Below are positions 34,070-43,203 of a DNA stretch of 64,000 nt, one piece after another. A program made the translations under genes and the position numbers. Every line of letters begins with the position of its first letter. The first letter of the stretch is position 1. The stretch is from contig NZ_JBNCMT010000023.1 in NCBI RefSeq assembly GCF_049846925.1, forward strand, positions 31,904-95,903. Direction: 5' to 3'. A model generated the notes under the pieces. That model ran no database searches. It was not told the DNA's origin and saw only the letters and a program-made list of their open reading frames with translations. The DNA is from Brevibacillus_H sp049846925 (GTDB taxonomy: Bacteria; Bacillota; Bacilli; Brevibacillales; Brevibacillaceae).

Positions 34070-34642
34070 TTAGAAGAATTTGCGGGTGTTGTTATGCTCT
34101 TCAACAATGTATAGGGCTTCACGGAACCGTTGGGAGTGGACGATTTCTCGCTCACGCAAATAGGTTAGCACCTGGATGACATCGGGGTCGTCCGTCAAAT
34201 TGATCAGCCACTGATAGGTAGCACGCGCTTTTTCTTCAGCCGCAATATCTTCACAAAGATCAGCTACCGGATCTCCTTTTGCCTGAATGTAAGTAGCTGT
34301 CCAGGGAACACCGTTGGCATCGACGTAGAACAACGCCTTGTCGTGGTCGGCATACATACCTCCAAGCCCTGCTTCTCTCATCTGCTGCGGCGTTGCATTT
34401 TTCACCAGCTTGTGTACCAAAGTGGCAATTACCTCCAAATGCCCCAGTTCTTCCGTGCCGATATCTGTCAAAAGGGCTTTGGCCCGCTCATTTGGCATGG
34501 AATAGCGTTGATTCAGGTAACGAAGCGCTGCGGATAGTTCTCCATCAGGACCGCCGTATTGGGTAATGAGAAATTTGGCCATTTGCAAATCGGGCTTGCT
34601 CACTCGTACGGGAATTTCCAGCTTTTTTTCGTAAATCCACAT
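34070..34642 (-). CDS. cotJC: Spore coat manganese catalase CotJC
   Basis: This 190-residue ferritin-like protein of the manganese-catalase family has MWIYEKKLEIPVRV, the metal-ligand helices GTEELGHLEVIATL and EDIAAEEKARATYQWL, and REIVHSQRFREAL. It is likely to protect the spore coat from peroxide. It follows cotJB by 11 bp. Confidence 0.93.
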   Translation of the reverse strand: MWIYEKKLEIPVRVSKPDLQMAKFLITQYGGPDGELSAALRYLNQRYSMPNERAKALLTDIGTEELGHLEVIATLVHKLVKNATPQQMREAGLGGMYADHDKALFYVDANGVPWTATYIQAKGDPVADLCEDIAAEEKARATYQWLINLTDDPDVIQVLTYLREREIVHSQRFREALYIVEEHNNTRKFF

Positions 34643-34653
34643 GAATCTTCACC

Positions 34654-34905
34654 TCAATATTCGATTTCCCATGGCCATGGTTTGGTGATCCATTCCCAGC
34701 GGTTGGGCGATTTGGAAAAACCGTATTGCATTAAGGGACCGTGCTGCGCTTCGTACTCATGTTTGAGCCGCTGCAGTTCGTTGGATAGCGTGTTGTATTG
34801 ATGGATGGCACGTTGGTCATCCGGGTTGATATCGAGATAAAACTGCAGCTCAACCAATCCAAACTGCACCTCTTGTAACCGTCGGAGAGTAACGCTGTAC
34901 TCCAT
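34654..34905 (-). CDS. cotJB: Spore coat protein CotJB
   Basis: This 83-residue protein (MEYSVTLRRLQEVQFGLVEL) has the CotJB features FYLDINPDDQRAI and a C-terminal WITKPWPWE. ATG 34905 follows AGAAGGAGGAG; longer in-frame starts lack a site. It is first of the cotJB-cotJC-cotJA group. Confidence 0.9.
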   Translation of the reverse strand: MEYSVTLRRLQEVQFGLVELQFYLDINPDDQRAIHQYNTLSNELQRLKHEYEAQHGPLMQYGFSKSPNRWEWITKPWPWEIEY

Positions 34906-35014
34906 ATGTCTCCTCCTTCTCTCTGTAGGTAAATCTCTATCTTTATACCGTATGCAAGTGGGCATTTGTCCGTCCCTGATGCGGAGGATAAATTGGCAGA
35001 ACAGGTTAGCAAAT

Positions 35015-35060
35015 AAAAAAGTGAATCATCCGCATGCAATTCTGCATGGGATAATCCACC
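35015..35060 (-). terminator. Terminator of the DUF4405-two-component operon
   Basis: On the minus strand a long stem (GGTGGATTATCCCATGCA with TGCATGCGGATGATTCAC) has an 18-base arm with few mismatches and a short loop, then TTTTTT. Confidence 0.85.
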
Positions 35061-35081
35061 AATCCGCTCGTTTTGTAGCGC

Positions 35082-36431
35082 TTATGCCCACTTCTTCGGA
35101 TAACAAATGGTGAAACAGACTTGTCCGCTTTGATTCTCTACTTGAATGCTGCCATGGTAAAAACTGATAATTTTTTGGGAGATGGTTAACCCGAGCCCAA
35201 AATTACCATTCTCCCCCTTATAAAGGCTTTTAAAAATCTGATTAATGCTGCTTTCCGGGATCAGAGGGCCATCATTTTTTATTTCAACCATCCATGACGA
35301 CTCATTCTCTTTCAGGGACACCTGGATGGTTTTCGCTGCAAACCTTAATTGATTTTCCAATATATTTTCAATAGAGACTCGGATACGATCGGGATTGCCG
35401 AAGATACAGGCTGCTTTTGTTTCTATATTCAACTGCCACCATAAATCTGTATTGATTGCTTGGAAATTATCCACTAGATAGGTCAATAATTTATCGAGAT
35501 ATACTTCCTCTTGTTCTTTCTCATTATCCAAAACATAGTCCAGGGTATTTAAGTAAAGAATTTGTTTGATTTTCCTCTCCAGACGTACTGCTTCATTCTT
35601 GATAACCCGGGCTGTATTTTCGGCGGATTCTACGTACATTCCATCGATAATGGCCTGTGCATAGCTCATGATCACCATTACCGGTGTCTTCAAATCATGG
35701 GAAATACTTTGAAGAAACTTGTTCTCCTCTTCATCTGCCAGTTTTAATGCCTGTTTCATCTCATTCATTGCACTGGCCAACCGTCCGATTTCATCCTGAC
35801 GCTGTAATGAAAGCTCACTGTCCCACTCCTTATTGGCTATTCGTCTGGTATATGCCTCTACTTGCTTGAGTGGCTTCGCAATCGAATGGGCTACTAGCTT
35901 GGCTACAGGCAATGTACAGAGAATTATCAACAATCCAATCATAAAGACTTTCCCAAATTGCTCTCTCTCAAACAAACCTCGATAGGAAATTAAAAAGAGT
36001 TGATCCTTGACCTGACTAATTTCCAAAAGATATGTCTGGTTGTTCCTGATTTCCTTAAAGCTGCCATGATAGGTTTGATTGGGTTCAGCCTTTATGAAAC
36101 TGCCCATCCATAATAACAAGGACTGATCCACGTATTCTTCGTGCTTATCGTCAGCAAGAAAAGCAATTTGTTTCGTGCGTTTATCAAACGTAAAATGATG
36201 CATACCTTCATGATAAATAAATCGTTTGATCGTATTATTCACCTGATTTTCTGCTACCGTATGCAAGACAAATTCATGAGTGTATTGCAATAGTTCCCTG
36301 TGTGTATCTTCATTGAAATCTTTAAAGAGAAAAGTAAACGCAAGCGAGCTAACAAATACAATGGCAAAAATGATAGCAGACAATAGAAACCAGATTCTCT
36401 TCGTCAGGGAGGTGAATTGGAATTTGATCAT
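35082..36431 (-). CDS. Sensor histidine kinase
   Basis: This 449-residue kinase has transmembrane helices at about 12-35 and 162-180 flanking a sensor domain of about 125 residues outside the cell. HAMP follows, then the phosphoacceptor His245 in SISHDLKTPVMV, and a HATPase domain with ENQLRFA, KNDGPLIP and FGLGLTIS. It overlaps the response regulator gene by 4 nt. The signal is unknown. It is last in the DUF4405-regulator-kinase operon. Confidence 0.94.
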   Translation of the reverse strand: MIKFQFTSLTKRIWFLLSAIIFAIVFVSSLAFTFLFKDFNEDTHRELLQYTHEFVLHTVAENQVNNTIKRFIYHEGMHHFTFDKRTKQIAFLADDKHEEYVDQSLLLWMGSFIKAEPNQTYHGSFKEIRNNQTYLLEISQVKDQLFLISYRGLFEREQFGKVFMIGLLIILCTLPVAKLVAHSIAKPLKQVEAYTRRIANKEWDSELSLQRQDEIGRLASAMNEMKQALKLADEEENKFLQSISHDLKTPVMVIMSYAQAIIDGMYVESAENTARVIKNEAVRLERKIKQILYLNTLDYVLDNEKEQEEVYLDKLLTYLVDNFQAINTDLWWQLNIETKAACIFGNPDRIRVSIENILENQLRFAAKTIQVSLKENESSWMVEIKNDGPLIPESSINQIFKSLYKGENGNFGLGLTISQKIISFYHGSIQVENQSGQVCFTICYPKKWA

Positions 36432-37099
36432 TTGACAACCAATTTATAGCCAAAACCATAGAGTGTTTCAATTTGAATTCTGGTTATTTTCTTTCTCACT
36501 CTTCTTATCGTATCGTCTACAACACGATCGGATCCAAAATAATTATCTCCCCATACTTTCTCCAGAATCTGTTCTCTCGTCACAACCGTGTTTTTATTCT
36601 CGATAAAATACAGCAACAGGGAAAACTCTTTATTTGTCAGCACAATTTCCTGTTCACGATCAAAAACAGTTCGTTGCTTCTTGTCTACAAGATAGTCTTC
36701 AATTTGAATGGCGGTCATCCTTTCTTCTTTGTCACCGTACAGCCTCTCCATTAATTTATTCGTTCTTATGATTAATTCCCTCGGTAAGAAAGGCTTTGAC
36801 AAATAATCGTCACTGCCAAGCTCCAGCCCAACGACCCGATCAAGCTCCTGATTGCGTGCAGACATAAAAATGACAGGCGTGCGGGGGTTATACTCTTTTA
36901 TCTCTCTGATCAACTGGTACCCATCCACATCTGGTAGCATAATATCCAAAATCCAGAGAGCTGGCATGTCGGAAATTCGCTGGCGTGCTGACTCACCGGT
37001 AAAATACGACTCTACTTGATAACCCTCTTTTTCTAAATATTTTCTCAGCAATTGATGCAAATTTTCTTCATCTTCGACTAAATAGATTGTTGTTGTCAC
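36428..37099 (-). CDS. OmpR-family response regulator
   Basis: This 223-residue regulator has a receiver domain with acidic pocket VEDEEN, phosphoacceptor Asp52 in ILDIMLPDVDG and KPF, and a C-terminal winged helix (LTNKEFSLLLYF, VDDTIRRVRKK). The start is GTG at 37099 behind AAGGAGG. It begins 1 bp after the DUF4405 gene ends. A candidate target is the repeated motif at 38178-38209, upstream of the divergent RCC1 gene. Confidence 0.94.
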   Translation of the reverse strand: MTTTIYLVEDEENLHQLLRKYLEKEGYQVESYFTGESARQRISDMPALWILDIMLPDVDGYQLIREIKEYNPRTPVIFMSARNQELDRVVGLELGSDDYLSKPFLPRELIIRTNKLMERLYGDKEERMTAIQIEDYLVDKKQRTVFDREQEIVLTNKEFSLLLYFIENKNTVVTREQILEKVWGDNYFGSDRVVDDTIRRVRKKITRIQIETLYGFGYKLVVK

Positions 37100-37100
37100 G

Positions 37101-37955
37101 TTAGAACCTCCTTGCCCAGTCCAATGATGAGGCATTTTTCCGCTTGTTCGTCGATCTTCTCTCCCATATATACGTATAAAAAGCAATTGCTGCAAACATA
37201 GCTAGATATATCAAGAGAATGGGGATGATTCCGACCAACTGGATTGGGGAAAACGGTTTTTTGTGCCCTCTGCCTTCTCTGTTACTAATTTCTCCGCTTT
37301 CTCTGCTCTCCTGCCTTTCGGTGCTTACAATATTTTGACCATTCTCCTTGCTTTCTACATGGTGAAACTCCTCTTGCCCTACTGCTTGCTCACTAAAAAT
37401 CCCGGGAGTTAACAGGATCATCTTGGGCATTTGTGCGATCAAGGCAATCGTTCCAATCACAAGGATGATACGTGACACCACTTTACGGGAAGGCCTTTGA
37501 AAAGTAAACAGCTTTGCCAGTTTAGGAAATTGACTCCCCATTTGCTTGATCCAGTTCCAATGCATTCCGATGTGTATACCGACGATGACCAATCCCAAAA
37601 GAGAGGAAACAATATGCAGAGCTTTCCAGTTGATTCCTATCGAATATCTTAGCTCGGAAAAAACCACCTTCGAGATGAAGAGTCCGCTTATCATGATAAT
37701 CACCATATCCATGAACAGGACAAGGGTTAGGATAGACGAAAATTTTGTTTTTCCTTTGATTTTTTTATCGAATATTTTTTTGCTGATTCCAATCACCCAG
37801 TCCTTGTTTACACATATATGTCCGAGTATTGCAGCGCCCCATACGAGACCAGCAATTTCATGAAACGCTAAACTCGTCACCTCAGGTGTGAACAATAAAC
37901 CAAACAGTATTGCTAGAACAATATCAAACCAAAACTTCCATCGATTTTTCTCCAT
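37101..37955 (-). CDS. DUF4405 membrane protein, cytochrome b-like
   Basis: This 284-residue protein has six predicted transmembrane helices with paired histidines in the first four (FHEIAGLVWG, GHICVNKDW, ALHIVSSLLG, GIHIGMHWNW), typical of the heme-binding DUF4405 fold. A charged loop of about 45 residues precedes the last helix. It is first in the operon with the kinase and may sense redox state or serve in extracellular electron transfer. The ATG follows GGAGGG. Confidence 0.8.
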   Translation of the reverse strand: MEKNRWKFWFDIVLAILFGLLFTPEVTSLAFHEIAGLVWGAAILGHICVNKDWVIGISKKIFDKKIKGKTKFSSILTLVLFMDMVIIMISGLFISKVVFSELRYSIGINWKALHIVSSLLGLVIVGIHIGMHWNWIKQMGSQFPKLAKLFTFQRPSRKVVSRIILVIGTIALIAQMPKMILLTPGIFSEQAVGQEEFHHVESKENGQNIVSTERQESRESGEISNREGRGHKKPFSPIQLVGIIPILLIYLAMFAAIAFYTYIWERRSTNKRKNASSLDWARRF

Positions 37956-38292
37956 TTCAATCCCTCCAAACAGACTTTCTATTCTCTAGCTTTGATCATA
38001 GAGATGAATTTTCAGAGAATTATCGTTACATTATGTGAAAGTGATGTGTTTGGAATTGGCGCACGGGAATACATCTCCCAAATAATAGGAAGAAATTCCT
38101 CTAACACCCGGGAATGGGAGTTGCGGTATTCTCAGGTTGCTTGCTTCTACATGAGTCACTCGGCGGTGGGTAGAATTTATACTTTCGCCGAAGCAAATGT
38201 ATACTTTCGTATAATGTTGGCTGCGAAAGTGTTGAAGTAAACTATTCCTGAAGATTTTCAAGATTCCATACTGAAAAAGGACGTGATTTGTA
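37956..38292. promoter_or_regulatory. Divergent control region, two 10-bp direct repeats at the RCC1 promoter
   Basis: TATACTTTCG occurs at 38178-38187 and again at 38200-38209, 22 bp apart (two helical turns). The second copy abuts a perfect -10 box TATAAT (38210-38215), and no -35 is present. An inverted partial copy CGAAAG lies at 38224-38229. This is the layout of a promoter switched on by an activator. The rest of the region shows no credible gene. Confidence 0.6.
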
Positions 38293-40560
38293 GTGTCTCG
38301 CTTTGCAAAGTGGCTTCTCAGTTTGACTGTTGCTTCCAGTGCCCTTCCCTGGAATGTCGCTAGTGCCAGTGCCGGTTCTCCCGAAGATTATCCAATCGTC
38401 AAATCAGGTTTTGACTTTAACGTTGCGGTAAAAGAAGATGGCACCGTTTGGGCATGGGGCAGAAATACGGAAGGGGAGCTGGGAGACGGCTCGACTACCA
38501 GTGTAATCCTTCCGAAAAAAATCAGGGATCTCAAAGGGATTACCGATCTGGCGGCAGGCTATACCTATGCGCTTGCCTTGGATGAAGAGCAACATGTTTG
38601 GGCATGGGGCTCCAATGAATCCGGGCAGTTGGGCGATGGGACGACTGTTGCCAAACGTACTCCCGTAGAAGTAAAAGGTCTGAAAGATGTAGTCGATGTG
38701 GCAGCAGGTCGTTACCACTCCGCTGCTCTGGACGAGGACGGCAATTTATGGTCTTGGGGTGACAACACGTACGGTCAGTTGGGAGATGGCACCAATTCTG
38801 GTCAATCTGCTCCAGCAAAGATCAAAGGCTTATCGAAAGTAACGGCCCTTTCCGTTGGTACTTTCCATTCTGCTGCCGTATTGGATGATGGCAGCGTGTT
38901 TACTTGGGGCTTCAACGGTGAAGGTATCCTTGGTATCGGAGATGGTCCTAATAGCCCTTCACCAGTAGAAGTTTTGGGTCTAACCAGCGTTGTTGATGTA
39001 GCTGCCGGCTGGAGACACACGCTCGCCCTTCGCAGTAATGGAACCGTCTACTCCTGGGGTCGAAACGGTGAAGGCCAACTGGGCGATGGTACGAATGTCA
39101 CCAAAGATCGTCCGGTGAAAGTAGAAGGACTAAGCGATGTGGTGGCAATTGCTGCTGGTCATGACGCCAGTTACGCAGTCAAAAAGGACGGCAGTCTCTG
39201 GGCATGGGGCTCGAATTACAGCAGCCACCTAGGTGACGGAACTTCTGACAAGAGACTCACTCCCGTACAGGTAGTCGGCCCCAATCAGTCTGGTGTCCTG
39301 AAGGATGTCATCTCAGTTTCTGCGGGTGAAAGCCATGCGATGGCTGTAGATGAAGAAGGGAATGTATTTGGCTGGGGAAGCAATAATGGTGGTCAACTGG
39401 GCTATGACTCTGCTCAAGCGTCCCCAAGTCCGGTTAAAATCAACCACAACTTCGTTATTGATTCCAAGTTGACTGGTTTGAAACTTTCTGATGGTACGTT
39501 GAGCCCGAATTTTTCTCGCAAAATTAAAAAATATACAGCACAAGTAGCTAATCAAGTGGAGAGCATCACTGTAACGCCAACTGCTTTCAATTCCAACGCA
39601 GGGATACTTATCTCAATGAATGGTGCCAAAGAAGCCATCGTCAGCGGACAAACGACAAACCCTCTTCCGCTGTCTGTTGGCGAAAATCAAATGGAGATCG
39701 TGGTCAAAACTCTTGATAGCGCAACTACCTATCATGTTACCGTCACTCGTTCTTCAGAAAACCAGGCACCTGTAGCCTCCGACCTCTCTCTCTCCACACA
39801 GCAAGAGACGGAAGTAAAGGGAACCCTCCCAGCCAAAGATGAAGAAGGAGATACCTTGACCTACAGCATCGTCGATAATGGCTCACATGGAACGGCGAAA
39901 CTTACGGATGCGGAAAAAGGTGCCTTCACCTACACACCTGACAAGGATTTTATTGGTACAGATTCCTTCACATTCAAAGCGAATGACGGTAAGCATGACT
40001 CCAATATCGCTACCGTTTCCGTAACGGTTGGTAAACAAGGAAGCTCTGACCTGCTCGTTTCTGAAGAGAATCTTTTGCTCCAGCCTTCCAAGACAACAAG
40101 ACTGAAAGTATACATGGTTGATGAAAAAGGTAAAAAGAAAGACATTAGTACTGACAATCAAACCAAATATGTAACGAGTGACAAAAACATTGTCACTGTC
40201 GGCAAGGGTATCGTAAAAGCAGGCAAACAGGAAGGCGAAGCAACCATCACCATTAGCTACAAGGAATTGAATACAGAAGTAACAGTGAAGGTAGCCAAAA
40301 ATTCTGTATCCAAACTAACTTCTTCACAGAAAAAAGTGACACTCAAAGCGGGGGAAACTTCTCAAGTCAGCCTGAAAGCCGTATTCTCTGACAAAAGTGA
40401 AGCGGATGTAACCGCTCTGGCTACATGGACTTCGAGCAAGCCGGAGATTGCTACCGTAGTGGATGGCCAAATTACGGCACTCAAAACAGGCACAGCTACA
40501 ATCAAGGCGATCTATGGCGGTAAATCGGTAAACGTAACGGTATCTGTGAAGAAAAAGTAA
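38293..40560 (+). CDS. Secreted RCC1-repeat beta-propeller with Ig-like domains
   Basis: This 755-residue protein has a signal peptide (about 1-27, ending ASASA). Seven RCC1 repeats follow (about 35-390, each with W-x-W-G and GxLGDG; for example TVWAWGRNTEGELGDG), then a cadherin-like sandwich (about 395-490), a second Ig-like domain (NQAPVASD..., 500-590) and two Big2-like domains at the C-terminus. No sortase motif or lipobox is seen. The start is GTG at 38293 with AAGGA upstream. It is likely secreted or wall-associated, with a role in binding. Confidence 0.88.
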   Translation: MSRFAKWLLSLTVASSALPWNVASASAGSPEDYPIVKSGFDFNVAVKEDGTVWAWGRNTEGELGDGSTTSVILPKKIRDLKGITDLAAGYTYALALDEEQHVWAWGSNESGQLGDGTTVAKRTPVEVKGLKDVVDVAAGRYHSAALDEDGNLWSWGDNTYGQLGDGTNSGQSAPAKIKGLSKVTALSVGTFHSAAVLDDGSVFTWGFNGEGILGIGDGPNSPSPVEVLGLTSVVDVAAGWRHTLALRSNGTVYSWGRNGEGQLGDGTNVTKDRPVKVEGLSDVVAIAAGHDASYAVKKDGSLWAWGSNYSSHLGDGTSDKRLTPVQVVGPNQSGVLKDVISVSAGESHAMAVDEEGNVFGWGSNNGGQLGYDSAQASPSPVKINHNFVIDSKLTGLKLSDGTLSPNFSRKIKKYTAQVANQVESITVTPTAFNSNAGILISMNGAKEAIVSGQTTNPLPLSVGENQMEIVVKTLDSATTYHVTVTRSSENQAPVASDLSLSTQQETEVKGTLPAKDEEGDTLTYSIVDNGSHGTAKLTDAEKGAFTYTPDKDFIGTDSFTFKANDGKHDSNIATVSVTVGKQGSSDLLVSEENLLLQPSKTTRLKVYMVDEKGKKKDISTDNQTKYVTSDKNIVTVGKGIVKAGKQEGEATITISYKELNTEVTVKVAKNSVSKLTSSQKKVTLKAGETSQVSLKAVFSDKSEADVTALATWTSSKPEIATVVDGQITALKTGTATIKAIYGGKSVNVTVSVKKK

Positions 40561-40578
40561 CCGGATCGCACAAGAAAA

Positions 40579-40628
40579 CCCACCCGATACAAGCTATCGC
40601 TGGCATCGGGCGGGGCCCCAAACTTATA
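40579..40628 (+). repeat. GGGGCCCC-tailed hairpin repeat, copy B
   Basis: The copy runs CCCACCCGATACAAGCTATCGC to CGGGGCCCCAAACTT and is nearly identical to copy A. It lies between the RCC1 gene and its terminator. Confidence 0.82.
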
Positions 40629-40640
40629 AATCTACCAAGA

Positions 40641-40674
40641 AAAGCTCTTTCCCTTGTCGGAAAGAGCTTTTGCG
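40641..40674 (+). terminator. Terminator after the RCC1 gene
   Basis: AAAGCTCTTTCC (40641-40652) pairs perfectly with GGAAAGAGCTTT (40659-40670), followed by TGCGTTG. The T-run is weak on both strands; the convergent 40708 gene could share it. Confidence 0.7.
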
Positions 40675-40707
40675 TTGTTGTTTATTTGTCTGTTTGTGTG
40701 GTGTCTG

Positions 40708-40986
40708 TTATTTCATCTGAGTTTCCCGCTGTCTGGCGAGGACGTGATGACCGATCGGCAACCCTTTGGCCTCCAGTTCCTCTGCGGTTAGGACGTTAAA
40801 AGTCTCGTTTTTGCACGGCATTGGCATCAATCCTCCCAACGGGCTTAAACATTTGCCATTGGTGTCTGTCTCGATTACCATATACAACCCCTTGCACTCT
40901 AGCTGTTGAATGAAGTCGGTCCATCGCTTGGCGTTCAGTAACTCTGCGTGCTTGGTTAAGATTACGCCCATCTCTTGTGCTTGCAT
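40708..40986 (-). CDS. Hypothetical protein
   Basis: This 92-residue protein begins MQAQEMGVILTKHAELLNAK and has a short Cys-containing core (GKCLSPLGGLMPMPC). A good AAGGGGG site precedes the ATG. It lies downstream of the Y-polymerase operon on the same strand but 204 bp away; that gap (40987-41190) shows no clear signal. No family recognised. Confidence 0.6.
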   Translation of the reverse strand: MQAQEMGVILTKHAELLNAKRWTDFIQQLECKGLYMVIETDTNGKCLSPLGGLMPMPCKNETFNVLTAEELEAKGLPIGHHVLARQRETQMK

Positions 40987-41190
40987 GAATATCCCCTTTT
41001 TCTGTTAAAAACGTCTTTGGCTCGCCAGTTTGTATTGACGTGTTTGCTGCCCTCACTAAGATACAGCGAAAGCAACTTTCATGCAAAAAGCGTTTTGGCA
41101 CAAAAACACGCAAATTTCAGCCGTTTCTCGCAACCATTACGACGCAAAATGCTGTTTCGCTTATTTTGCTCTTCTCTCTCCTGTTTTCAT

Positions 41191-41541
41191 CTACAATCGC
41201 TCTACTTCCAGTAAAACATCAAAAGAAATCCACTTTACACCCTGTAATGTATTCATTTTCAACCGTCTTGCCGCCTGATCGATATGGGTCACCAAGCCAC
41301 GTATTTCCTGGGACACCCGCCCATCGTAATACTGCAGACGCAGGGTTGCTCTTTCACGCATACCCTCCCACACTGACTGGCTTAACTCCGCCTTCTCATC
41401 TTCATCCAGCACAGGCGGCACATATCGAAGCTGATCTTCTTTTAGTTGCAGATATAACTCACGGTGTTCTGGCAACACGAACCGACTGGCCGCAAACAAA
41501 TTTTCTTTTTTCGAAATCGTCTTATCCCGTTTCACTCGCAA
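41191..41541 (-). CDS. YolD-like protein
   Basis: This 116-residue protein fits the YolD-like family, which accompanies Y-family polymerases such as UvrX/YqjW: WEGMRERATLRLQYYDG followed by ITHIDQ-like and WISFDVLLEVERL segments. Its function is unknown. It overlaps the upstream small gene by 20 nt and is third in the polymerase operon, so it should be induced with it. Confidence 0.78.
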   Translation of the reverse strand: MRVKRDKTISKKENLFAASRFVLPEHRELYLQLKEDQLRYVPPVLDEDEKAELSQSVWEGMRERATLRLQYYDGRVSQEIRGLVTHIDQAARRLKMNTLQGVKWISFDVLLEVERL

Positions 41542-41896
41542 CCTCTCTCTCTTCTGTCACCCACATGCGTACACGCTGCTGGCATTCCGCCCGCAGCAAT
41601 TCAATGGAGTAAACCGCTTCCTGTAAATAGCCGTTGCAACGAACCTGTACACAGTAGAGATGGTCTTGTTTTTTGCTCGTGAGCAGCTCGTATCCCTTTT
41701 GACGAAGACAGCGCTTCAGGCGAATATGCTGCTTTTCTGCCCAACAGGATAAGCCCTCTAACAAGGCATGATAAGACAGCGACAGCGGCAATTGATGCAT
41801 AACTGTCAAATCAGCCATAGCGGCCTTGAACAACAATCCGAAAAGCACACACTCCCGCAGTTGCTCCTGCAAGCTTGCCAGCTCATCTTTTTGCAT
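41522..41896 (-). CDS. Hypothetical protein in Y-polymerase operon
   Basis: This 124-residue protein begins MQKDELASLQEQLRECVLFG, with predicted helices and a SWAEKQHIRLKRCLRQKG basic segment. Its ATG shares one base with the polymerase stop codon (TAATG), so it is translationally coupled to it. I know of no named family; the operon position suggests a role in lesion bypass or its control. Confidence 0.65.
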   Translation of the reverse strand: MQKDELASLQEQLRECVLFGLLFKAAMADLTVMHQLPLSLSYHALLEGLSCWAEKQHIRLKRCLRQKGYELLTSKKQDHLYCVQVRCNGYLQEAVYSIELLRAECQQRVRMWVTEEREVASETG

Positions 41897-43146
41897 TATT
41901 TATAATGCCCTCCTATCTTGCGTGCCCGCTCCTTGGCCTGCCCTGAATCCAGCAGTGACACGGCACGAAGAATCGCATCTTTTCCATATTTTGCTCGAAT
42001 CCCGTCCATCACAGAGGCAAGCGAGCGCTGTTTGCTTTTATCCTCAAACAAGCTGAGTTGAATCTCATCATCTGGCTCCAGTTGACCGAGGTGAACGCCT
42101 ACACTTCGAACCGGATGGTGATCCCAAAATCGCTCAAACAAAAGCAGGACGGCCTGATACAGCGTCATTGCATCATTGGTTGGCTCAGGCAGCTTGATCT
42201 GACGCCAAAAGCCTGTGGGCACATCGTAATTCGCTCCCCGACAGCCGACGGAAGCAACATGCCCCATCAGTTGTTTGCTGCGAGAACGGCGGCACACCTC
42301 TTCGCACAATTCCAGCAAGATGACCTTGATATCTTTTGCCGTATGATAGTCGCGTGGCAATGTCATATGGTGCCCGATTCCCTTTTGACGCTCATGTGAC
42401 TTTGCGGATACGGGAGAGTCATCCAGCCCATGTGCGGTTCTCCACAAAACATCCCCATTCACTCCCCACCGCTTGGTTAGAGAAGAGAGAGGAAGGTTTG
42501 CCAATTGTTCAATTTTATAAATGCCCATCTGGTGCAAATGCCGTTTCATCCGTGACCCGACACCAAGCAACTTCTCAATCGGCAGCTTCCACAGCGTATC
42601 AGCCAGCTCTTCTTTACGAAGCCAATAGATACCAGCCGCCTGTTTCTTGGCGAAATTATCACAGGCCATCTTGGCAAGCACCTTGTTTTCGCCGATCCCG
42701 ATACGGCAGACGACACCTGTTTCGAGCCAGATGCGTTCACGTATCATTTCAGCAATGCGCCACGGCTCACCAAACAAGGAAGTACTTCCTGTCACATCAA
42801 GAAATTGCTCATCAATCGAATACGGTTCAACCAGGTCTGTGAACGCCTCGAAAATCTGTGTAATTTGCAGGGAAACACGAATGTACTTCTCCATGCGGGG
42901 CTTGACTACCACCAGATGCCTGCACTTCTGTTGCGCTTGCCAAAGTGTCTCTGCTGTCGCCACTCCATATTCTTTGGCTAGCGGACAAGCAGCAAGGACA
43001 ACACCACTGCGCCGCTCCGGGTCCCCCGCTACGACGATTGGCTTGTCGCGAATCAGTGGATTAGCTGCCTTCTCGACACTTGCATAGAAACTCTGCATAT
43101 CAGCCAGAAAAATAACCCGCTTCCCTTTGCCTTGTTGCAAAGTCAT
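41896..43146 (-). CDS. Y-family DNA polymerase (UvrX/YqjW type)
   Basis: This 416-residue translesion polymerase has LADMQSFYASVE (first metal site), the catalytic YSIDEQFLDVT, the helix-hairpin-helix region LLGVGSRMKRHLHQMGI and a little-finger domain. A beta-clamp-binding motif QLSLF lies near the C-terminus. Ser replaces the usual catalytic-loop Asp (ADMQSFYA), a UvrX/YqjW-group trait. LexA-type boxes flank its -10, so SOS induction is likely. The ATG follows GGGAGGTAA. Confidence 0.92.
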   Translation of the reverse strand: MTLQQGKGKRVIFLADMQSFYASVEKAANPLIRDKPIVVAGDPERRSGVVLAACPLAKEYGVATAETLWQAQQKCRHLVVVKPRMEKYIRVSLQITQIFEAFTDLVEPYSIDEQFLDVTGSTSLFGEPWRIAEMIRERIWLETGVVCRIGIGENKVLAKMACDNFAKKQAAGIYWLRKEELADTLWKLPIEKLLGVGSRMKRHLHQMGIYKIEQLANLPLSSLTKRWGVNGDVLWRTAHGLDDSPVSAKSHERQKGIGHHMTLPRDYHTAKDIKVILLELCEEVCRRSRSKQLMGHVASVGCRGANYDVPTGFWRQIKLPEPTNDAMTLYQAVLLLFERFWDHHPVRSVGVHLGQLEPDDEIQLSLFEDKSKQRSLASVMDGIRAKYGKDAILRAVSLLDSGQAKERARKIGGHYK

Positions 43147-43203
43147 TTACCTCCCAGCCCATCTGAAGTATTATGTTGGCCCAGTAAGAGAGAATAAAAA
43201 TAA

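Noticed and set aside
37992..38240. 82-codon plus-strand frame in the divergent control region
   Set aside because: No ribosome site, and it runs through the direct repeats and -10 of the RCC1 promoter; regulatory use explains the region better.
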